From: Cognatishimia maritima
GTDB lineage: Bacteria; Pseudomonadota; Alphaproteobacteria; Rhodobacterales; Rhodobacteraceae
Direction: 5' to 3'
NCBI RefSeq assembly: GCF_900129685.1
Contig: NZ_FQWM01000003.1
Span: 83,896 to 147,895 of the forward strand
Length of the DNA: 64,000 nucleotides
How positions within the stretch are numbered: the stretch's first letter is position 1; each line of letters opens with the position of its first letter. Shown here in pieces: positions 1 through 9,132 of this stretch. Position numbers and translations under genes: made by a program. The notes under the pieces are model-generated. The model searched no databases, was not told where the DNA came from, and worked only from the letters and a program-made list of their open reading frames with translations.

Positions 1-324
1 GTGACTCGACAAATGCGCCTTGCCGATGAAATGCGTGTCGTATCCGGCATCGCCGAATATCCCGGCAAGTCCCTGCGCGCCAAAGCTGTAATCCAGATCA
101 CGCCCGTTGTCGCGCACGCCTGTTGTATAAGGCAATTTCCCGGTCAGGATCGACGCACGTGCGGGCTGGCACATGGGATGGGGCGTGATGCATTTTGAAA
201 ACCGCACACCGCTTGCGCCGATTTTGTCGATATTCGGCGTTTTGACCCCGCGCCCTTCCGGGCCAATGCAATCTCCACGATGTTGATCCGTCGAAATCAG
301 AATGACATTGGGCTTGCGGGTCAA
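1..324 (-). CDS. Sulfatase, N-terminal part (runs off the window)
   Basis: The first 108 residues of a sulfatase of the alkaline-phosphatase superfamily, which hydrolyses sulfate esters. Visible marks are the N-terminal NVILISTDQHRGD strand, whose DQ supplies metal ligands, and the sulfatase signature C-Q-P-A-R at residues 52-56. That Cys is the one converted to formylglycine in this family. The start is inferred: a TTG codon with GGAG a few bases upstream; no ATG lies between it and the upstream gene. No signal peptide is visible in this reading, so it would be cytoplasmic unless the true start differs. It directly follows the ABC importer on the same strand, only 34 bases after its ATPase, so it is probably the last or a late gene of that operon. 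The substrate is unknown; sulfated sugar is an inference from context. Confidence 0.8.
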   Translation of the reverse strand, partial: MTRKPNVILISTDQHRGDCIGPEGRGVKTPNIDKIGASGVRFSKCITPHPMCQPARASILTGKLPYTTGVRDNGRDLDYSFGAQGLAGIFGDAGYDTHFIGKAHLSSH

Positions 325-358
325 AACGGTCTCCGGTCTGTCTCAGCAGTTGCGGGGC

Positions 359-2140
359 TTACACCACCTTCTTACGGTCTCTCAGATGCGGATCAGGGAT
401 CGGCACTGCAGACAACAAGGACTTGGTGTAGGGATGCTTTGGCCCAGCGGCGAGCTCTTCACGAGTCAAAAGTTCGACCATCTCACCTTTGTACATCACC
501 GCGACCCGGTCACAGATGTGATCGACAACCGCAAGGTCATGCGAGATGAAAATATAGGTCAGCTTGAACTCTTCCTGCAGGTCTTGCAGCAAGTTCAGAA
601 CCTGTGCCTGAATAGGTACGTCCAAGGCCGAAACCGCTTCATCCGCGATCACCAGTTCTGGTCGCGTGGCCAAAGCACGGGCCACGCCAAGGCGCTGGCG
701 CTGCCCGCCAGAAAACGCATTGGGGTGCCGCAGCAAGTACTCTGGGCTTAGGCCAACCTGTTTCAGCAGCTTCGCCACCCGTTCCGACAGTTCCTTGCGG
801 CCGATGCCCTCGGCTTTTTCGATACACTGCCCGATCAGGTCAATCACCCGCAGACGCGGGTTCAGCGACGATTGCGGGTCCTGGAACACCATCCGCATAT
901 CGCGCCACACGTCGCGCATCTGATGTTTGTCCGCCGTGCTAATTTCCGTCGGTGGCTTGTCCTGACGCAGGAACTCAATCGAGCCAGACGTTGGCGGGCG
1001 AATGCCCATAATGGCCCGACTTAGGGTCGATTTGCCTGAACCGCTTTCGCCGACGATGCCAAAGGTTTCTCCCCGATAGACATCAAAGGAGACATTGTTC
1101 ACCGCTTGGATCACACCGGTCGGTTTGCTGAATACGCCACCGCCCACTGGGAACTCGACGCTGACATTGCGCACCTTCACAATCGGCTCACCCGCCGGAG
1201 GGCGTGGTTTTGCCGGGATCGGGGCCGGTGGGTTATCCGGGTTTTTCAGCAACTCATGGATGTCGGGCAAGCGATGTACGCGCTGGCCACCCAGTTTGGG
1301 GACCGACGCCAGCAAGGCCCGCGTGTACGGGTGCTTGGGTGCATCGAAGATCGAATAGACATCGTTCTTTTCAATGATCTTGCCGTGATACATCACAACG
1401 ATGTCTTCGGCGACCTCGGCAGCCACACCCATATCGTGGGTAATCAGCATGACACCCATTTGCCGCTCTTCTTTGAGTTCGGCAATCAGGTCCAAAATCT
1501 GCGCCTGCGTCGTCACATCCAGCGCGGTGCTTGGCTCATCGGCGATCAGCAAACGTGGCTCACAGGACAGCGCCATGGCAATCATCGCCCGCTGACGCAT
1601 CCCACCCGAAAGTTCAAACGGATAGGCCTCAAACCGTTCCGCAGGACGCGGGATACCCACGCGATCCAGCAGATCAATGGCGATTTCCTTGGCCTCGATC
1701 TTGGTCACGTTCCGGTGCAGCAGGATCGTTTCCACAATCTGCTTGCCGATTTTGGTGATCGGACCAAGCGAGGACATCGGTTCCTGAAAGATCATCGAGA
1801 TGTCTTTGCCCCGGATCTCGCGCACCTCGGGCGACCCGGCGCGCAGTTTGGCCAAATCAATCGTGCGGCCATCTGCGTGATTATACAGGATCGACCCTTC
1901 GGTGATCTTCCCCGGCTGATCCACGATCCGCAGGATCGAGCGTGCCATGATGGATTTGCCCGACCCGCTTTGCCCCAGCACCACCATCGTGCGATTGGGC
2001 ATCACGTCCAGATCAACCCCGTCCACAGCAGTCACAACACCATCATCGGTGAAGAACTGCGTTTTCAGGCTCCGGATTTCAACGAGCGGCTTGGTCATAT
2101 CGGCTTTGGGATCAATGAGCATTTGGATCTGCGGCGTCAC
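359..2140 (-). CDS. ABC transporter, fused double ATP-binding protein (Dpp/Opp type)
   Basis: A 593-residue protein with two complete ABC ATPase halves of the DppD and DppF kind in one chain. Walker A motifs GQSGSGKS (near residue 56) and GESGSGKS (near 360), signature motifs LSGGMRQR and FSGGQRQR, and Walker B LLIADEP and LVIADEA are all present. Each half ends in the Opp/Dpp-type C-terminal extension (HPYTRALL and HPYTKSLL). It powers the two permeases encoded just upstream. The longest reading starts at a GTG with AGGGGAC upstream and overlaps the permease end by 29 bases. An ATG at 2098 (MTKPLVEI) would also suit the family. Opp/Dpp-type systems move peptides but also oligosaccharides, and the enzyme neighbours favour a sugar substrate. 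Confidence 0.93.
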   Translation of the reverse strand: MTPQIQMLIDPKADMTKPLVEIRSLKTQFFTDDGVVTAVDGVDLDVMPNRTMVVLGQSGSGKSIMARSILRIVDQPGKITEGSILYNHADGRTIDLAKLRAGSPEVREIRGKDISMIFQEPMSSLGPITKIGKQIVETILLHRNVTKIEAKEIAIDLLDRVGIPRPAERFEAYPFELSGGMRQRAMIAMALSCEPRLLIADEPSTALDVTTQAQILDLIAELKEERQMGVMLITHDMGVAAEVAEDIVVMYHGKIIEKNDVYSIFDAPKHPYTRALLASVPKLGGQRVHRLPDIHELLKNPDNPPAPIPAKPRPPAGEPIVKVRNVSVEFPVGGGVFSKPTGVIQAVNNVSFDVYRGETFGIVGESGSGKSTLSRAIMGIRPPTSGSIEFLRQDKPPTEISTADKHQMRDVWRDMRMVFQDPQSSLNPRLRVIDLIGQCIEKAEGIGRKELSERVAKLLKQVGLSPEYLLRHPNAFSGGQRQRLGVARALATRPELVIADEAVSALDVPIQAQVLNLLQDLQEEFKLTYIFISHDLAVVDHICDRVAVMYKGEMVELLTREELAAGPKHPYTKSLLSAVPIPDPHLRDRKKVV

Positions 2141-3251
2141 GTAGGCCGTCCCCTAGGAAGTTGAGTGTCAGAACCGCGGCCACGATCATCGCACCGGGCG
2201 CAATCAGAAGCCATGGGGCCTCAACGATTGAACGGATGTTCTGCGCTTCTTTCAGCAGCGTGCCCCAAGAGATGATCGGCGGCTGCAGGCCAATGCCGAG
2301 GAAGCTAAGCGAGGTCTCCGCAAGGATCATCAAAGGCACTGCCAAAGTCAGCGAAGCAATGATGTGGCTCGAGAAGTTCGGCACCATATGTTTGCGGATG
2401 ACTTCCCAATCGGTCAGCCCGTCCAGTCGCGCCGCGATGATGAAGTCCTCATCCCGCATCGCAAGGAACTTGCCTCGTACCTCTCGGGCCAGTGACGTCC
2501 AGCCAATCATCGAGACAATCAGCGTCACGACGAAATAGGTCCGAAGTGGCGGCCAGCCCAGCGGGATGGCGGCGGCAAGCCCCATCCACAACGGGATGGT
2601 CGGGATTGAGCGCAGGAATTCGATCAGACGTTGGATCAGGTTGTCGATCCAGCCGCCATAAAAGCCCGAAATACCACCCAATGCCACGCCAACGACCAGC
2701 GACACAGCCACACCCACCAGACCGATGGACATCGAAACCTTGGTGCCGATGATGATCCGGCTCATCATGTCACGCCCAAGGCGATCTGCGCCGAAGAAAT
2801 AGACACGGTCCTTGGGATCAACCGGTCCAAAGAAGTGACGGTCCCAGGTGAACAGCCCCCAGAAGTCATATTCCGCACCGCGCACGAAGAAGCCCAGCGG
2901 GATGATATCTTCTGGATCCGGCTCATAAGAGCGCCGCATGGTCGCACGGTCTATCTGCATTTTCATCTGCTTGGCATGCAGCTGGAAGCTGCGGTTGCCC
3001 TCGGCATCTTCGACCATGAAATGGATGCCCTGCGGTGGTTGGAAAATCGCACGGCGGTTGGTGTCCGCCGCATCGCCCGGCGCAAGGAAGTCGCCAAAGA
3101 TGGCCATGGCATAGATGAAGCCAACGATCCAAAGGCTCAGGTAAGCCACCTTGTGGCGCTTGAACTTGCGCCACATCAGCGCCCATGGGCCAAGCACATT
3201 TGGCACCTCGGTATCGTCAGGCAGCGGCGTCGTTGTTGAAAGCGTTGTCAT
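2112..3251 (-). CDS. ABC transporter permease, DppC/OppC type
   Basis: A 379-residue inner-membrane permease of the BPD_transp_1 family. It has an N-terminal cytoplasmic stretch, one early membrane segment (LSLWIVGFIYAMAIFGDF), a long periplasmic insert of about 110 residues, and then the permease core. The EAA-type loop that contacts the ATPase reads REVRGKFLAMRDEDFIIAAR. The large insert is longer than in classical DppC but is seen in family members paired with long binding proteins. It overlaps the upstream permease by 4 bases and the downstream ATPase start, so the three are translationally coupled. Confidence 0.92.
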   Translation of the reverse strand: MTTLSTTTPLPDDTEVPNVLGPWALMWRKFKRHKVAYLSLWIVGFIYAMAIFGDFLAPGDAADTNRRAIFQPPQGIHFMVEDAEGNRSFQLHAKQMKMQIDRATMRRSYEPDPEDIIPLGFFVRGAEYDFWGLFTWDRHFFGPVDPKDRVYFFGADRLGRDMMSRIIIGTKVSMSIGLVGVAVSLVVGVALGGISGFYGGWIDNLIQRLIEFLRSIPTIPLWMGLAAAIPLGWPPLRTYFVVTLIVSMIGWTSLAREVRGKFLAMRDEDFIIAARLDGLTDWEVIRKHMVPNFSSHIIASLTLAVPLMILAETSLSFLGIGLQPPIISWGTLLKEAQNIRSIVEAPWLLIAPGAMIVAAVLTLNFLGDGLRDAADPNAH

Positions 3252-4231
3252 TGGTAACGGATCCTCGGGTCAATCCACGCCAGCAGCACGTCAGACAGCA
3301 GCGTGCCCAGAACGGTCAGGATGGAGACGATAAAAATCAGCGAACCGGCCAGATACATGTCCTGCACCAGCAGCGCCCGCAGCAACAGCGGCCCCGTGGT
3401 GGGCAGGTTCATCACCACCGCCACGATGATCTCGCCCGACACCAGCGTCGGCAAAATCCATCCGATGGTAGAAATGAATGGGTTCAGCGCCACACGCACC
3501 GGATAGCGCATCAACAGGCTGAATTCGCTCATGCCCTTGGCGCGTGCGGTCACCACATAGGGGCGATAGAGTTCATCCAAGAGGTTGGCGCGCATAATAC
3601 GGATCAGCGCCGCCGCCCCAGAGGTGCCCACAACCACAATTGGCATCCAGATCCGGCTCAGCAGGTTGCCGATCTTTTCCAATGTCCAAGGCTGGTCAAG
3701 GTATTCCGGGCTGACAAGTCCACCGACACTTTGGCCGAAATACTTGAACGCCACATACATCATCACCAGCGCCAGCAGGAAGTTCGGGATCGCGAGGCCG
3801 ATAAAGCCAAAGAAGGTCGCGACATAGTCACCGACAGAGTATTTCTTGACCGCGGAGTAAATCCCGATCGGCAGCGCCGTCATCCAGATAAAGGCCAGCG
3901 TCATCAAAGAGATGCCAAAGGTCCAGCCCAGTCGATCCCAGATCAGGTCATTCACCGGCACGTTCTTTTCAAACGAGATGCCGAAGTTACCGTGCAGCAG
4001 TATCCCCTTCATCCACTTGAAGTATTGCACATACATCGGCTGTCCCAACCCGTATTGGTCGCGCAGCGCTTGCATGGTGCCTTCGTCCAAACCGCCTGAA
4101 TCATTCAGTTCAGCGGCAAGCGTATCAAGGTAGTCACCAGGTGGCAGTTGGATGATTGCGAATGTTACGACCGAAACCAGAAAGACGGTTGGGATCATGT
4201 AGAGCATTCGGCGATAGATGAAGCTGAGCAT
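3248..4231 (-). CDS. ABC transporter permease, DppB/OppB type
   Basis: A 327-residue inner-membrane permease. The N-terminal IYRRMLYMIPTVFLVSVVTFAIIQLPPGDY is the typical first membrane helix of DppB-like proteins, and the TARAKGMSEFSLLMRYPVR segment is the coupling loop toward the ATPase. Five or six hydrophobic segments can be seen. It pairs with the DppC-type permease whose start overlaps its stop by 4 bases. It is the first permease after the binding-protein gene, separated from it by 120 bases that contain a strong hairpin. The role is well supported by family; the substrate is not. Confidence 0.92.
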   Translation of the reverse strand: MLSFIYRRMLYMIPTVFLVSVVTFAIIQLPPGDYLDTLAAELNDSGGLDEGTMQALRDQYGLGQPMYVQYFKWMKGILLHGNFGISFEKNVPVNDLIWDRLGWTFGISLMTLAFIWMTALPIGIYSAVKKYSVGDYVATFFGFIGLAIPNFLLALVMMYVAFKYFGQSVGGLVSPEYLDQPWTLEKIGNLLSRIWMPIVVVGTSGAAALIRIMRANLLDELYRPYVVTARAKGMSEFSLLMRYPVRVALNPFISTIGWILPTLVSGEIIVAVVMNLPTTGPLLLRALLVQDMYLAGSLIFIVSILTVLGTLLSDVLLAWIDPRIRYQ

Positions 4232-4257
4232 CTGTCTGGGCCTTATATAAAGAGGTC

Positions 4258-4294
4258 GCGGAGCTGCTGCCGGGGAGGGTGGGAGCAGCTCCGC
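4258..4294 (-). terminator. Intercistronic hairpin between binding-protein and permease genes
   Basis: A perfect 11-bp inverted repeat, GCGGAGCTGCT (4258-4268) against AGCAGCTCCGC (4284-4294), with a 15-base loop. It lies in the 120-base gap between the binding-protein stop and the first permease start. No long T-run follows on the minus strand, so it more likely stabilises the binding-protein mRNA end or terminates partially than acts as a full terminator. Confidence 0.6.
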
Positions 4295-4351
4295 TTGGTT
4301 TAAGTCACGTCACTTGGAAGAAGAGAGAACGCGACTCTTTCAAAGGTCGGA

Positions 4352-6280
4352 TTATTTCAGGTTGTCCCCGCCTTCGAAATAGTACTGCGCAGTATAGGGC
4401 GCAGGTGTCCAAAGCTGACCGGCGATTGGCATCGGATCAGGATAGTTGCGCAGGTTGTTGCGCGCGATCCCGAAGGCACCGTCCACCTGACGCAGGCCGA
4501 TGGTCAGAAGTTGACCGGTCGCCTGTTCGATCAGATCCTTCAGCGCAGCTTCCTGCACCGCTGGGTCCGCCGAAGTGGTCACACCGCTATAGGCTTCAAA
4601 CAGCGCTTTGATGTGCGCAGGAGGCTCTTCGCCAGTGCTTGGATCAACGCCCCAGGCTGCCCATTTCGGTGCCCAGTAGACGGCGCTACCGTAAGGCACG
4701 TAGCAGTATGGGTTCGCATAGGCGTCCACTAGGCCACCACCACAGTTCCAGATATATGCGTCATGCTCGGCCGCCGAGGCGATCTCTTGCAGACGCGACC
4801 GGTCTGTCGCGCGGACCTGAATGTCCAGACCCACTTCCTTGACCTGCTCGGCCACGATTTCCATCACGTCCGGGTATTGGAAGCCAAAGACGTCTGCAAC
4901 CAGGAAGACCAGCGTGAAACGCTCGCCATCTGGGCCAAGACGGTAGCCATCAGAGTCGCGCTTGTCCAAACCGATGCCATCCAGCAGGGCGTTTGCCGTG
5001 TCGATGTCATATTCGGTGTACTGCTTTGACCACTTTTCATTGTAGAAAGGCGCCGATGGGTGCGGAGAGGTCTGCACCGGATGGCCAATGCCCAGATAAA
5101 CCAGATCGATGATCTCTTGGCGATCCACCGCATGGCTCAGAGCCTTGCGGAAATCGATATTGTTCACGATCTCATTCTTGATTGGATCAGGGTTGTTCAG
5201 GTTCAGCATCAAAGCCGCTTGGCTCGCGGTGATGTCACCCACTTGGTAGAACCCATATTGACCACGGTCTTTGTTGTCGGTCAGCGCGGCCAGGTTAGAC
5301 GCACGGCCGATGTGGCGGGCCATATAGTCGATTTCACCATTGAAGGCTTTCAGCAGAATGCTTTCAGGATCTTCGACCTGATCCCAGGTCACGCGATCGA
5401 TGTATGGCAGCTGTTGGCCCTCGGCATCCACTTTGAAGTAGTAAGGGTTGCGTTCCGCAACAACACGATCAGACGCGCCGTAAGCGGTGGTCAGGTGCCA
5501 GGGGTGCAGCGTCGGACGGTCGACGTTCTGCCAGAACAGCGGCGTGTGCATTGGGCCGGCTTTCAGGTTGAACAGCGACACCCAGTCACTTGCGGCAGGT
5601 TCTGCATCAATCAACGCCTGAATGTCAGGGTTATGGTCGACATGGAACTGCTTCAGATAATGCGCCGGGTAGTTCACGACGTAATAGCCGAAACCATAGG
5701 CCATGTTCTGCAGGAACAAGCCGTTGGGTTCTGCGAATTTGAACTCAACCGTGGTGTCATCGATCTTGGTCACTTGGACCGCGCCACCTGCACCCACAAA
5801 GTTCGGGTGTTTGGCTGGGGTCAGACGATCGTCGTTAAAGACCTCATACCAGAACATGATGTCGTCAGCGGTGAAAGGTGCACCGTCAGACCATTTCATG
5901 CCTTCGCGCAGGTTGAAGGTAAAGGTCGTGGCGTCGTCAGACACCTCATAGCTTTCCGCAATATTCGGGTGCAGCGTGGACCAATCCGCGCTCCAGCGCA
6001 CGAGGTTTTCGTTCGAGATCAGGCGCACGATGTTGTGCTGGTCGCCCCCGCCAAGGATCGCCCGGCGCAATGTGCCGCCGTATTCCCCGATGGAGTCCAG
6101 AACATCCAGAACCAGCGGTTCAGAAGGCAGACGCTCTTCAACCGGAGGCAACGTTCCCGCAGCCACCATTTCCGCCAATTCGGGCGCTTCTTTAAAGCCC
6201 TCGGCCATGGCCATACCGGCCAAACAGATCGTCGCAACTGACGTCGCCAAGATCCCTTTCAATTTAAACTGTAGTCCCAT
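4352..6280 (-). CDS. ABC transporter substrate-binding protein, family 5 (SBP_bac_5)
   Basis: A 642-residue periplasmic binding protein with a clear signal peptide (basic start, hydrophobic core ATSVATICLAGMAMA, cleavage before EGFKE). The family 5 pattern is visible: NLREGMKWSDGAPFTADDIMFW near residues 130-150, later YNEKWSK and a C-terminal half with a second lobe. It is about 100 residues longer than DppA, as in family 5 proteins that bind oligosaccharides. The start is chosen at the ATG after AGGAGGAAAGA; the longer open frame upstream has no ribosome binding site. It is the first gene of the operon with two permeases and the double ATPase. The ligand cannot be named from sequence. Confidence 0.93.
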   Translation of the reverse strand: MGLQFKLKGILATSVATICLAGMAMAEGFKEAPELAEMVAAGTLPPVEERLPSEPLVLDVLDSIGEYGGTLRRAILGGGDQHNIVRLISNENLVRWSADWSTLHPNIAESYEVSDDATTFTFNLREGMKWSDGAPFTADDIMFWYEVFNDDRLTPAKHPNFVGAGGAVQVTKIDDTTVEFKFAEPNGLFLQNMAYGFGYYVVNYPAHYLKQFHVDHNPDIQALIDAEPAASDWVSLFNLKAGPMHTPLFWQNVDRPTLHPWHLTTAYGASDRVVAERNPYYFKVDAEGQQLPYIDRVTWDQVEDPESILLKAFNGEIDYMARHIGRASNLAALTDNKDRGQYGFYQVGDITASQAALMLNLNNPDPIKNEIVNNIDFRKALSHAVDRQEIIDLVYLGIGHPVQTSPHPSAPFYNEKWSKQYTEYDIDTANALLDGIGLDKRDSDGYRLGPDGERFTLVFLVADVFGFQYPDVMEIVAEQVKEVGLDIQVRATDRSRLQEIASAAEHDAYIWNCGGGLVDAYANPYCYVPYGSAVYWAPKWAAWGVDPSTGEEPPAHIKALFEAYSGVTTSADPAVQEAALKDLIEQATGQLLTIGLRQVDGAFGIARNNLRNYPDPMPIAGQLWTPAPYTAQYYFEGGDNLK

Positions 6281-6383
6281 TCTTTCCTCCTCTGTCGAAT
6301 GGCAGTCCTGGACGTGAAATCCGAAAATTCTTCCAGTTGCCACAGGACCAACACAGCTGTCAGCCCGTTATAAGAAGCGCCTA

Positions 6384-6406
6384 ACATCTGATATCTTAGA
6401 TGTCAA
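6384..6406 (-). promoter_or_regulatory. Putative promoter with embedded operator for the family 5 ABC operon
   Basis: Read on the minus strand, a TTGACA box (6401-6406) is followed by a palindrome with arms ACATCT (6384-6389) and AGATGT (6398-6403) around GATATC. The -10 element would fall right after the palindrome but is poor (TAGGCG). A repressor bound here would cover the -35 and spacer. It lies about 105 bases upstream of the binding-protein start and may be controlled by the nearby GntR protein; that link is inference. Confidence 0.4.
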
Positions 6407-6506
6407 TTCACACCGACCCGCAGCGCCACCGGATCAGTCATCCGAATTCCCTCTAGGGCCTTAATCTCTGTGCCATGAATGCTCCTCCCAAGAACAAGGC
6501 GTCAGA

Positions 6507-7745
6507 TCACCAGTTGGTGACAGACCCGTCTGGCCGTTTTAGATGCGGTCCTTCTACGTGCTCCGCCGTTTGGCTGCGCAGCGCGTCTTCGTTGACCTCG
6601 ATGCCCAGACCGGGCTCTTCGGGCAACAGGTAGACCGGACCTTTCATTTCAATCTGTTTCGGGAACAACGAGGCGTCGTGATAGCCAAGTTTTTCAACCG
6701 CAGTCTGGCGGGTTTCCAGCCAGCTAAAGTTTGGCACCGCCGCCGACATATGCACGCTTGCTGCGGTGCAGACCGGGCCAAGCGGATTGTGTGGCATGAT
6801 ATCCACGTAATGCCGTTCGCTCATCGCGGCGACTTTCATCGCTTCGGTGAAGCCGCCGATATTGCTCACATCCAGACGCATATACTGGGTCATACCGGCA
6901 TCCAAGAAACGCGCCGCTTCCCATTTAGACGCAAATTCCTCCCCCACGGCGAAAGGAATATCCGTCATGCCACGCAGCATGGCATAGGCTTCCGGCGTTT
7001 CAGATCGGATCGGCTCTTCGATAAAGTTCAACGTCCCGCGCGGCATCATCGCGCAGAAATCCGCAGCTTCCGCGATCGTGTAGCGGTGGTGCATATCCAC
7101 GCCAAGGCAAATGCTGTTGCCGAATTTCTCACGGATCGCAATCAGTTCTTCAGCCGTCTTCGCAAGCGTCGCGCGCGGATCAAAGATGTCATTGTCGTCA
7201 AAGCTGCCGGGATAGGTGCGGATGCAGATCCAGCCCTCATCCACCAGCAAGGTGACGTCTTTCAATTGCTGCTCAATTGACTTTCCCATCGTGGTGCCGA
7301 ACGTCGGGATCACATCCCGCTGCTTGCCGCCAAGCAACTGATAAACAGGCACTTCCAGACGCTTGCCCAACAAATCGTAAAGCGCGATGTCGATGGCCGA
7401 AATCGCCGCCGTCAGGACACGCCCGCCTTCAAAATACTGGCTGCGATAGGCCTCTTGCCAAATGCGCGCGATATTGCGCGAATCCTGCCCCACCAAAAAG
7501 CCTGCGTAGTGTTCAACGGTCGCGGCCACGGATTTTTCGCGCCCAGACAGGCCGCTTTCGCCCCATCCGACCAAACCATCTTCGGTGGTGATTTTCACCA
7601 AGAGCTGGTTCCGCAATCCGACCCGCGCAATCAGGGTTTCGATCCCGGCGATCTTCGCCAATTCAGCGGCAGTGCGCTTACGCAGAATTGCCGTTTCGAC
7701 AGGCGCTGCGGCGCTCATGGGCGCGATCTTAGTCTGGTCGGGCAT
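6507..7745 (-). CDS. Enolase-superfamily sugar-acid dehydratase (galactonate dehydratase-like)
   Basis: A 412-residue member of the mandelate racemase / muconate lactonizing enzyme family, which abstracts a proton alpha to a carboxylate. Metal-ligand positions are visible in order: VDMHHR, EEPI and GEEF. They are followed by DVSNIGGFTEAMKVA and the C-terminal catalytic His region PHNPLGPV, as in DgoD-type acid-sugar dehydratases. The start is the second in-frame ATG, which has CGGAG seven bases upstream; the first ATG at 7778 lacks a spaced ribosome site and lies in the operator. It is divergent from a GntR regulator. With DgoK at 13068 it could form part of galactonate breakdown; fuconate or another acid sugar is possible. 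Confidence 0.85.
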   Translation of the reverse strand: MPDQTKIAPMSAAAPVETAILRKRTAAELAKIAGIETLIARVGLRNQLLVKITTEDGLVGWGESGLSGREKSVAATVEHYAGFLVGQDSRNIARIWQEAYRSQYFEGGRVLTAAISAIDIALYDLLGKRLEVPVYQLLGGKQRDVIPTFGTTMGKSIEQQLKDVTLLVDEGWICIRTYPGSFDDNDIFDPRATLAKTAEELIAIREKFGNSICLGVDMHHRYTIAEAADFCAMMPRGTLNFIEEPIRSETPEAYAMLRGMTDIPFAVGEEFASKWEAARFLDAGMTQYMRLDVSNIGGFTEAMKVAAMSERHYVDIMPHNPLGPVCTAASVHMSAAVPNFSWLETRQTAVEKLGYHDASLFPKQIEMKGPVYLLPEEPGLGIEVNEDALRSQTAEHVEGPHLKRPDGSVTNW

Positions 7746-7773
7746 CGAGAACTCCGAATCGTATTTTGCTGAA

Positions 7774-7790
7774 ATCATCCTAGTATGATT
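7774..7790 (-). promoter_or_regulatory. Operator-like inverted repeat upstream of the dehydratase gene
   Basis: ATCAT (7774-7778) and ATGAT (7785-7789) are inverted around CCTAGT. The 11-mer CTAGTATGATT (7780-7790) occurs again in inverted orientation at 7893-7903 in front of the divergent GntR gene. Placement in both leaders suggests binding by that regulator. Confidence 0.45.
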
Positions 7791-7892
7791 CAGGTCAAAT
7801 CGTCGACAATATTATCACCTTAATGATATAAAAATTTCAACAGACTGGAAAACAACGTTATTTTCATGGGAAATTTTCTATGAATCTGCGCT

Positions 7893-7903
7893 AATCATAC
7901 TAG
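7893..7903 (+). promoter_or_regulatory. Second copy of the operator motif, upstream of gntR
   Basis: AATCATACTAG is the exact reverse complement of the 11-mer at 7780-7790. It lies 34 bases before the GntR start codon, where autoregulation is expected. The sequence between the two sites is AT-rich (long A/T runs near 7800-7880), in keeping with divergent promoters. Confidence 0.45.
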
Positions 7904-7936
7904 AATAGCCGAACGACCACGACAGAGGAGCCTCCG

Positions 7937-8611
7937 ATGGCAGACCAGGCAGCCCACCAAGACCACGAGCAATCGCTGTATCTGACACTGCTTGAGGACA
8001 TCTTCCGCGGCAAGTTATCCGGCGGGGATCGGCTGAAGGTTTCTGCCCTCGCGCAGGAATACGGCCAAAGCGCCAGCCCGGTCCGCGAAGTGCTGCGCCG
8101 CATGCAGGGCGAAGGCTTTGTCGAGATCCTGCCCAACAAAGGCGCCGTCATCGTTTCCGCCAATGCAAACACCATTCAGAACATCTTTGAGGTGCTGCAA
8201 CTGCTGGAACCATACTTCGTCGAATGGTTCGCTGAATACGCCCTGCCCGAGGTTGTGGATGAGCTCGAAGTCATCCACGACAAGATTGTCGCGCTGGATT
8301 CAAGTGACCTATTTCATTTCCGCCAGCTCGATTCCGAATTCCATAAGCTGATCGCCAACCACCACTATAATGACGCCGCCGCCGACACTTGGAAGCGCCT
8401 GCGCACCGCGCTGACCGTGCACTCCGCCCGCCTGCGCATCAGCCCGACACGGCTGTCGACCATTATCGAAGAACATGGCGAATTGCTCAAAGCCTTCCGC
8501 ACCAATGACGCCGAACGTGCCCGCGAGGTCATCCAGAAACACGTCAGCGGCTCGTTCGATCAGATGTCCCAGCAAATGCGTGCGCTTGGCATCTGGACAA
8601 CCTCGGCCTGA
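7937..8611 (+). CDS. GntR-family transcriptional regulator, FCD (FadR) type
   Basis: A 224-residue regulator. The N-terminal winged helix-turn-helix includes LSGGDRLKVSALAQEYGQSASPVREVLRRMQGEGFVEI, with the SPVREVLRRM recognition helix. The C-terminal FCD ligand domain is alpha-helical and has the expected Asp/His metal-site pattern (FRQLDSEFHKLIANHHYND, then EEHGELLKAF). Regulators of this kind usually sense a carboxylic acid or sugar acid. The start has GAGGAG seven bases upstream. It is divergent from the sugar-acid dehydratase and shares inverted sites with it, so it probably controls that gene and itself. Confidence 0.92.
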   Translation: MADQAAHQDHEQSLYLTLLEDIFRGKLSGGDRLKVSALAQEYGQSASPVREVLRRMQGEGFVEILPNKGAVIVSANANTIQNIFEVLQLLEPYFVEWFAEYALPEVVDELEVIHDKIVALDSSDLFHFRQLDSEFHKLIANHHYNDAAADTWKRLRTALTVHSARLRISPTRLSTIIEEHGELLKAFRTNDAERAREVIQKHVSGSFDQMSQQMRALGIWTTSA

Positions 8612-8653
8612 CTGCGCACTCTGCCTCAAAGACAAACAAAGGGCAGAGGCCAT

Positions 8654-9043
8654 ATGACAGATCGACTAAAATTCGCTTTGGTGGCACACGACGCCTGCAA
8701 ACCCGCGCTGGTGGACTGGGCGACAAAACACGCATCTCTGCTGGAAGGCGTCGATATCTATGCCACCGGCACCACGGGCGGCAAACTGCAGGACAGCAAT
8801 CCAAAGCTGAACATACACCGTTTCAAAAGCGGCCCCCTTGGCGGTGATCAGCAAATTGGCGCCTTGATCTGCGAAGGCAAGCTAGACGCATTGATTTTCT
8901 TTATTGATCCCCTCTCCCCCATGCCGCATGACGTCGATGTCAAGGCGCTCACGCGGTTGGCTATTGTCTATGACCTGCCGATGGCCTCCTCGCCCGCGAC
9001 AGCGAATTTCATCGTGCAGGCGCTGTGTAATCCGCCCGCCTGA
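8654..9043 (+). CDS. mgsA: Methylglyoxal synthase
   Basis: A 129-residue enzyme converting dihydroxyacetone phosphate to methylglyoxal and phosphate, in the cytoplasm. Conserved positions of the family are present: H12 near the start, the phosphate-binding TGTTGG at 39-43, [11 protein letters not shown] with catalytic D65, and [14 protein letters not shown] with D85, H92 and D95. The length is slightly shorter than the E. coli enzyme (152). A GGGCAGAGG ribosome site precedes the ATG. It follows gntR by 42 bases and may be co-transcribed. This bypass relieves sugar-phosphate overload, which fits a replicon rich in sugar importers. Confidence 0.93.
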   Translation: MTDRLKFALVAHDACKPALVDWATKHASLLEGVDIYATGTTGGKLQDSNPKLNIHRFKSGPLGGDQQIGALICEGKLDALIFFIDPLSPMPHDVDVKALTRLAIVYDLPMASSPATANFIVQALCNPPA

Positions 9044-9132
9044 CGCCCCTATGGCGTCTTGGTGCGGCCCAAAGCGGCAGTGTCCCCTACCCGGCCTGAC
9101 CACCAAATGTAGAAAAATCTTGCGCGACTCCC

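Noticed and set aside
1106-2164. Open frame of 352 codons on the plus strand opposite the double ATPase
   Set aside because: The minus-strand gene has all ABC motifs; the opposite frame shows none and is compositionally odd.
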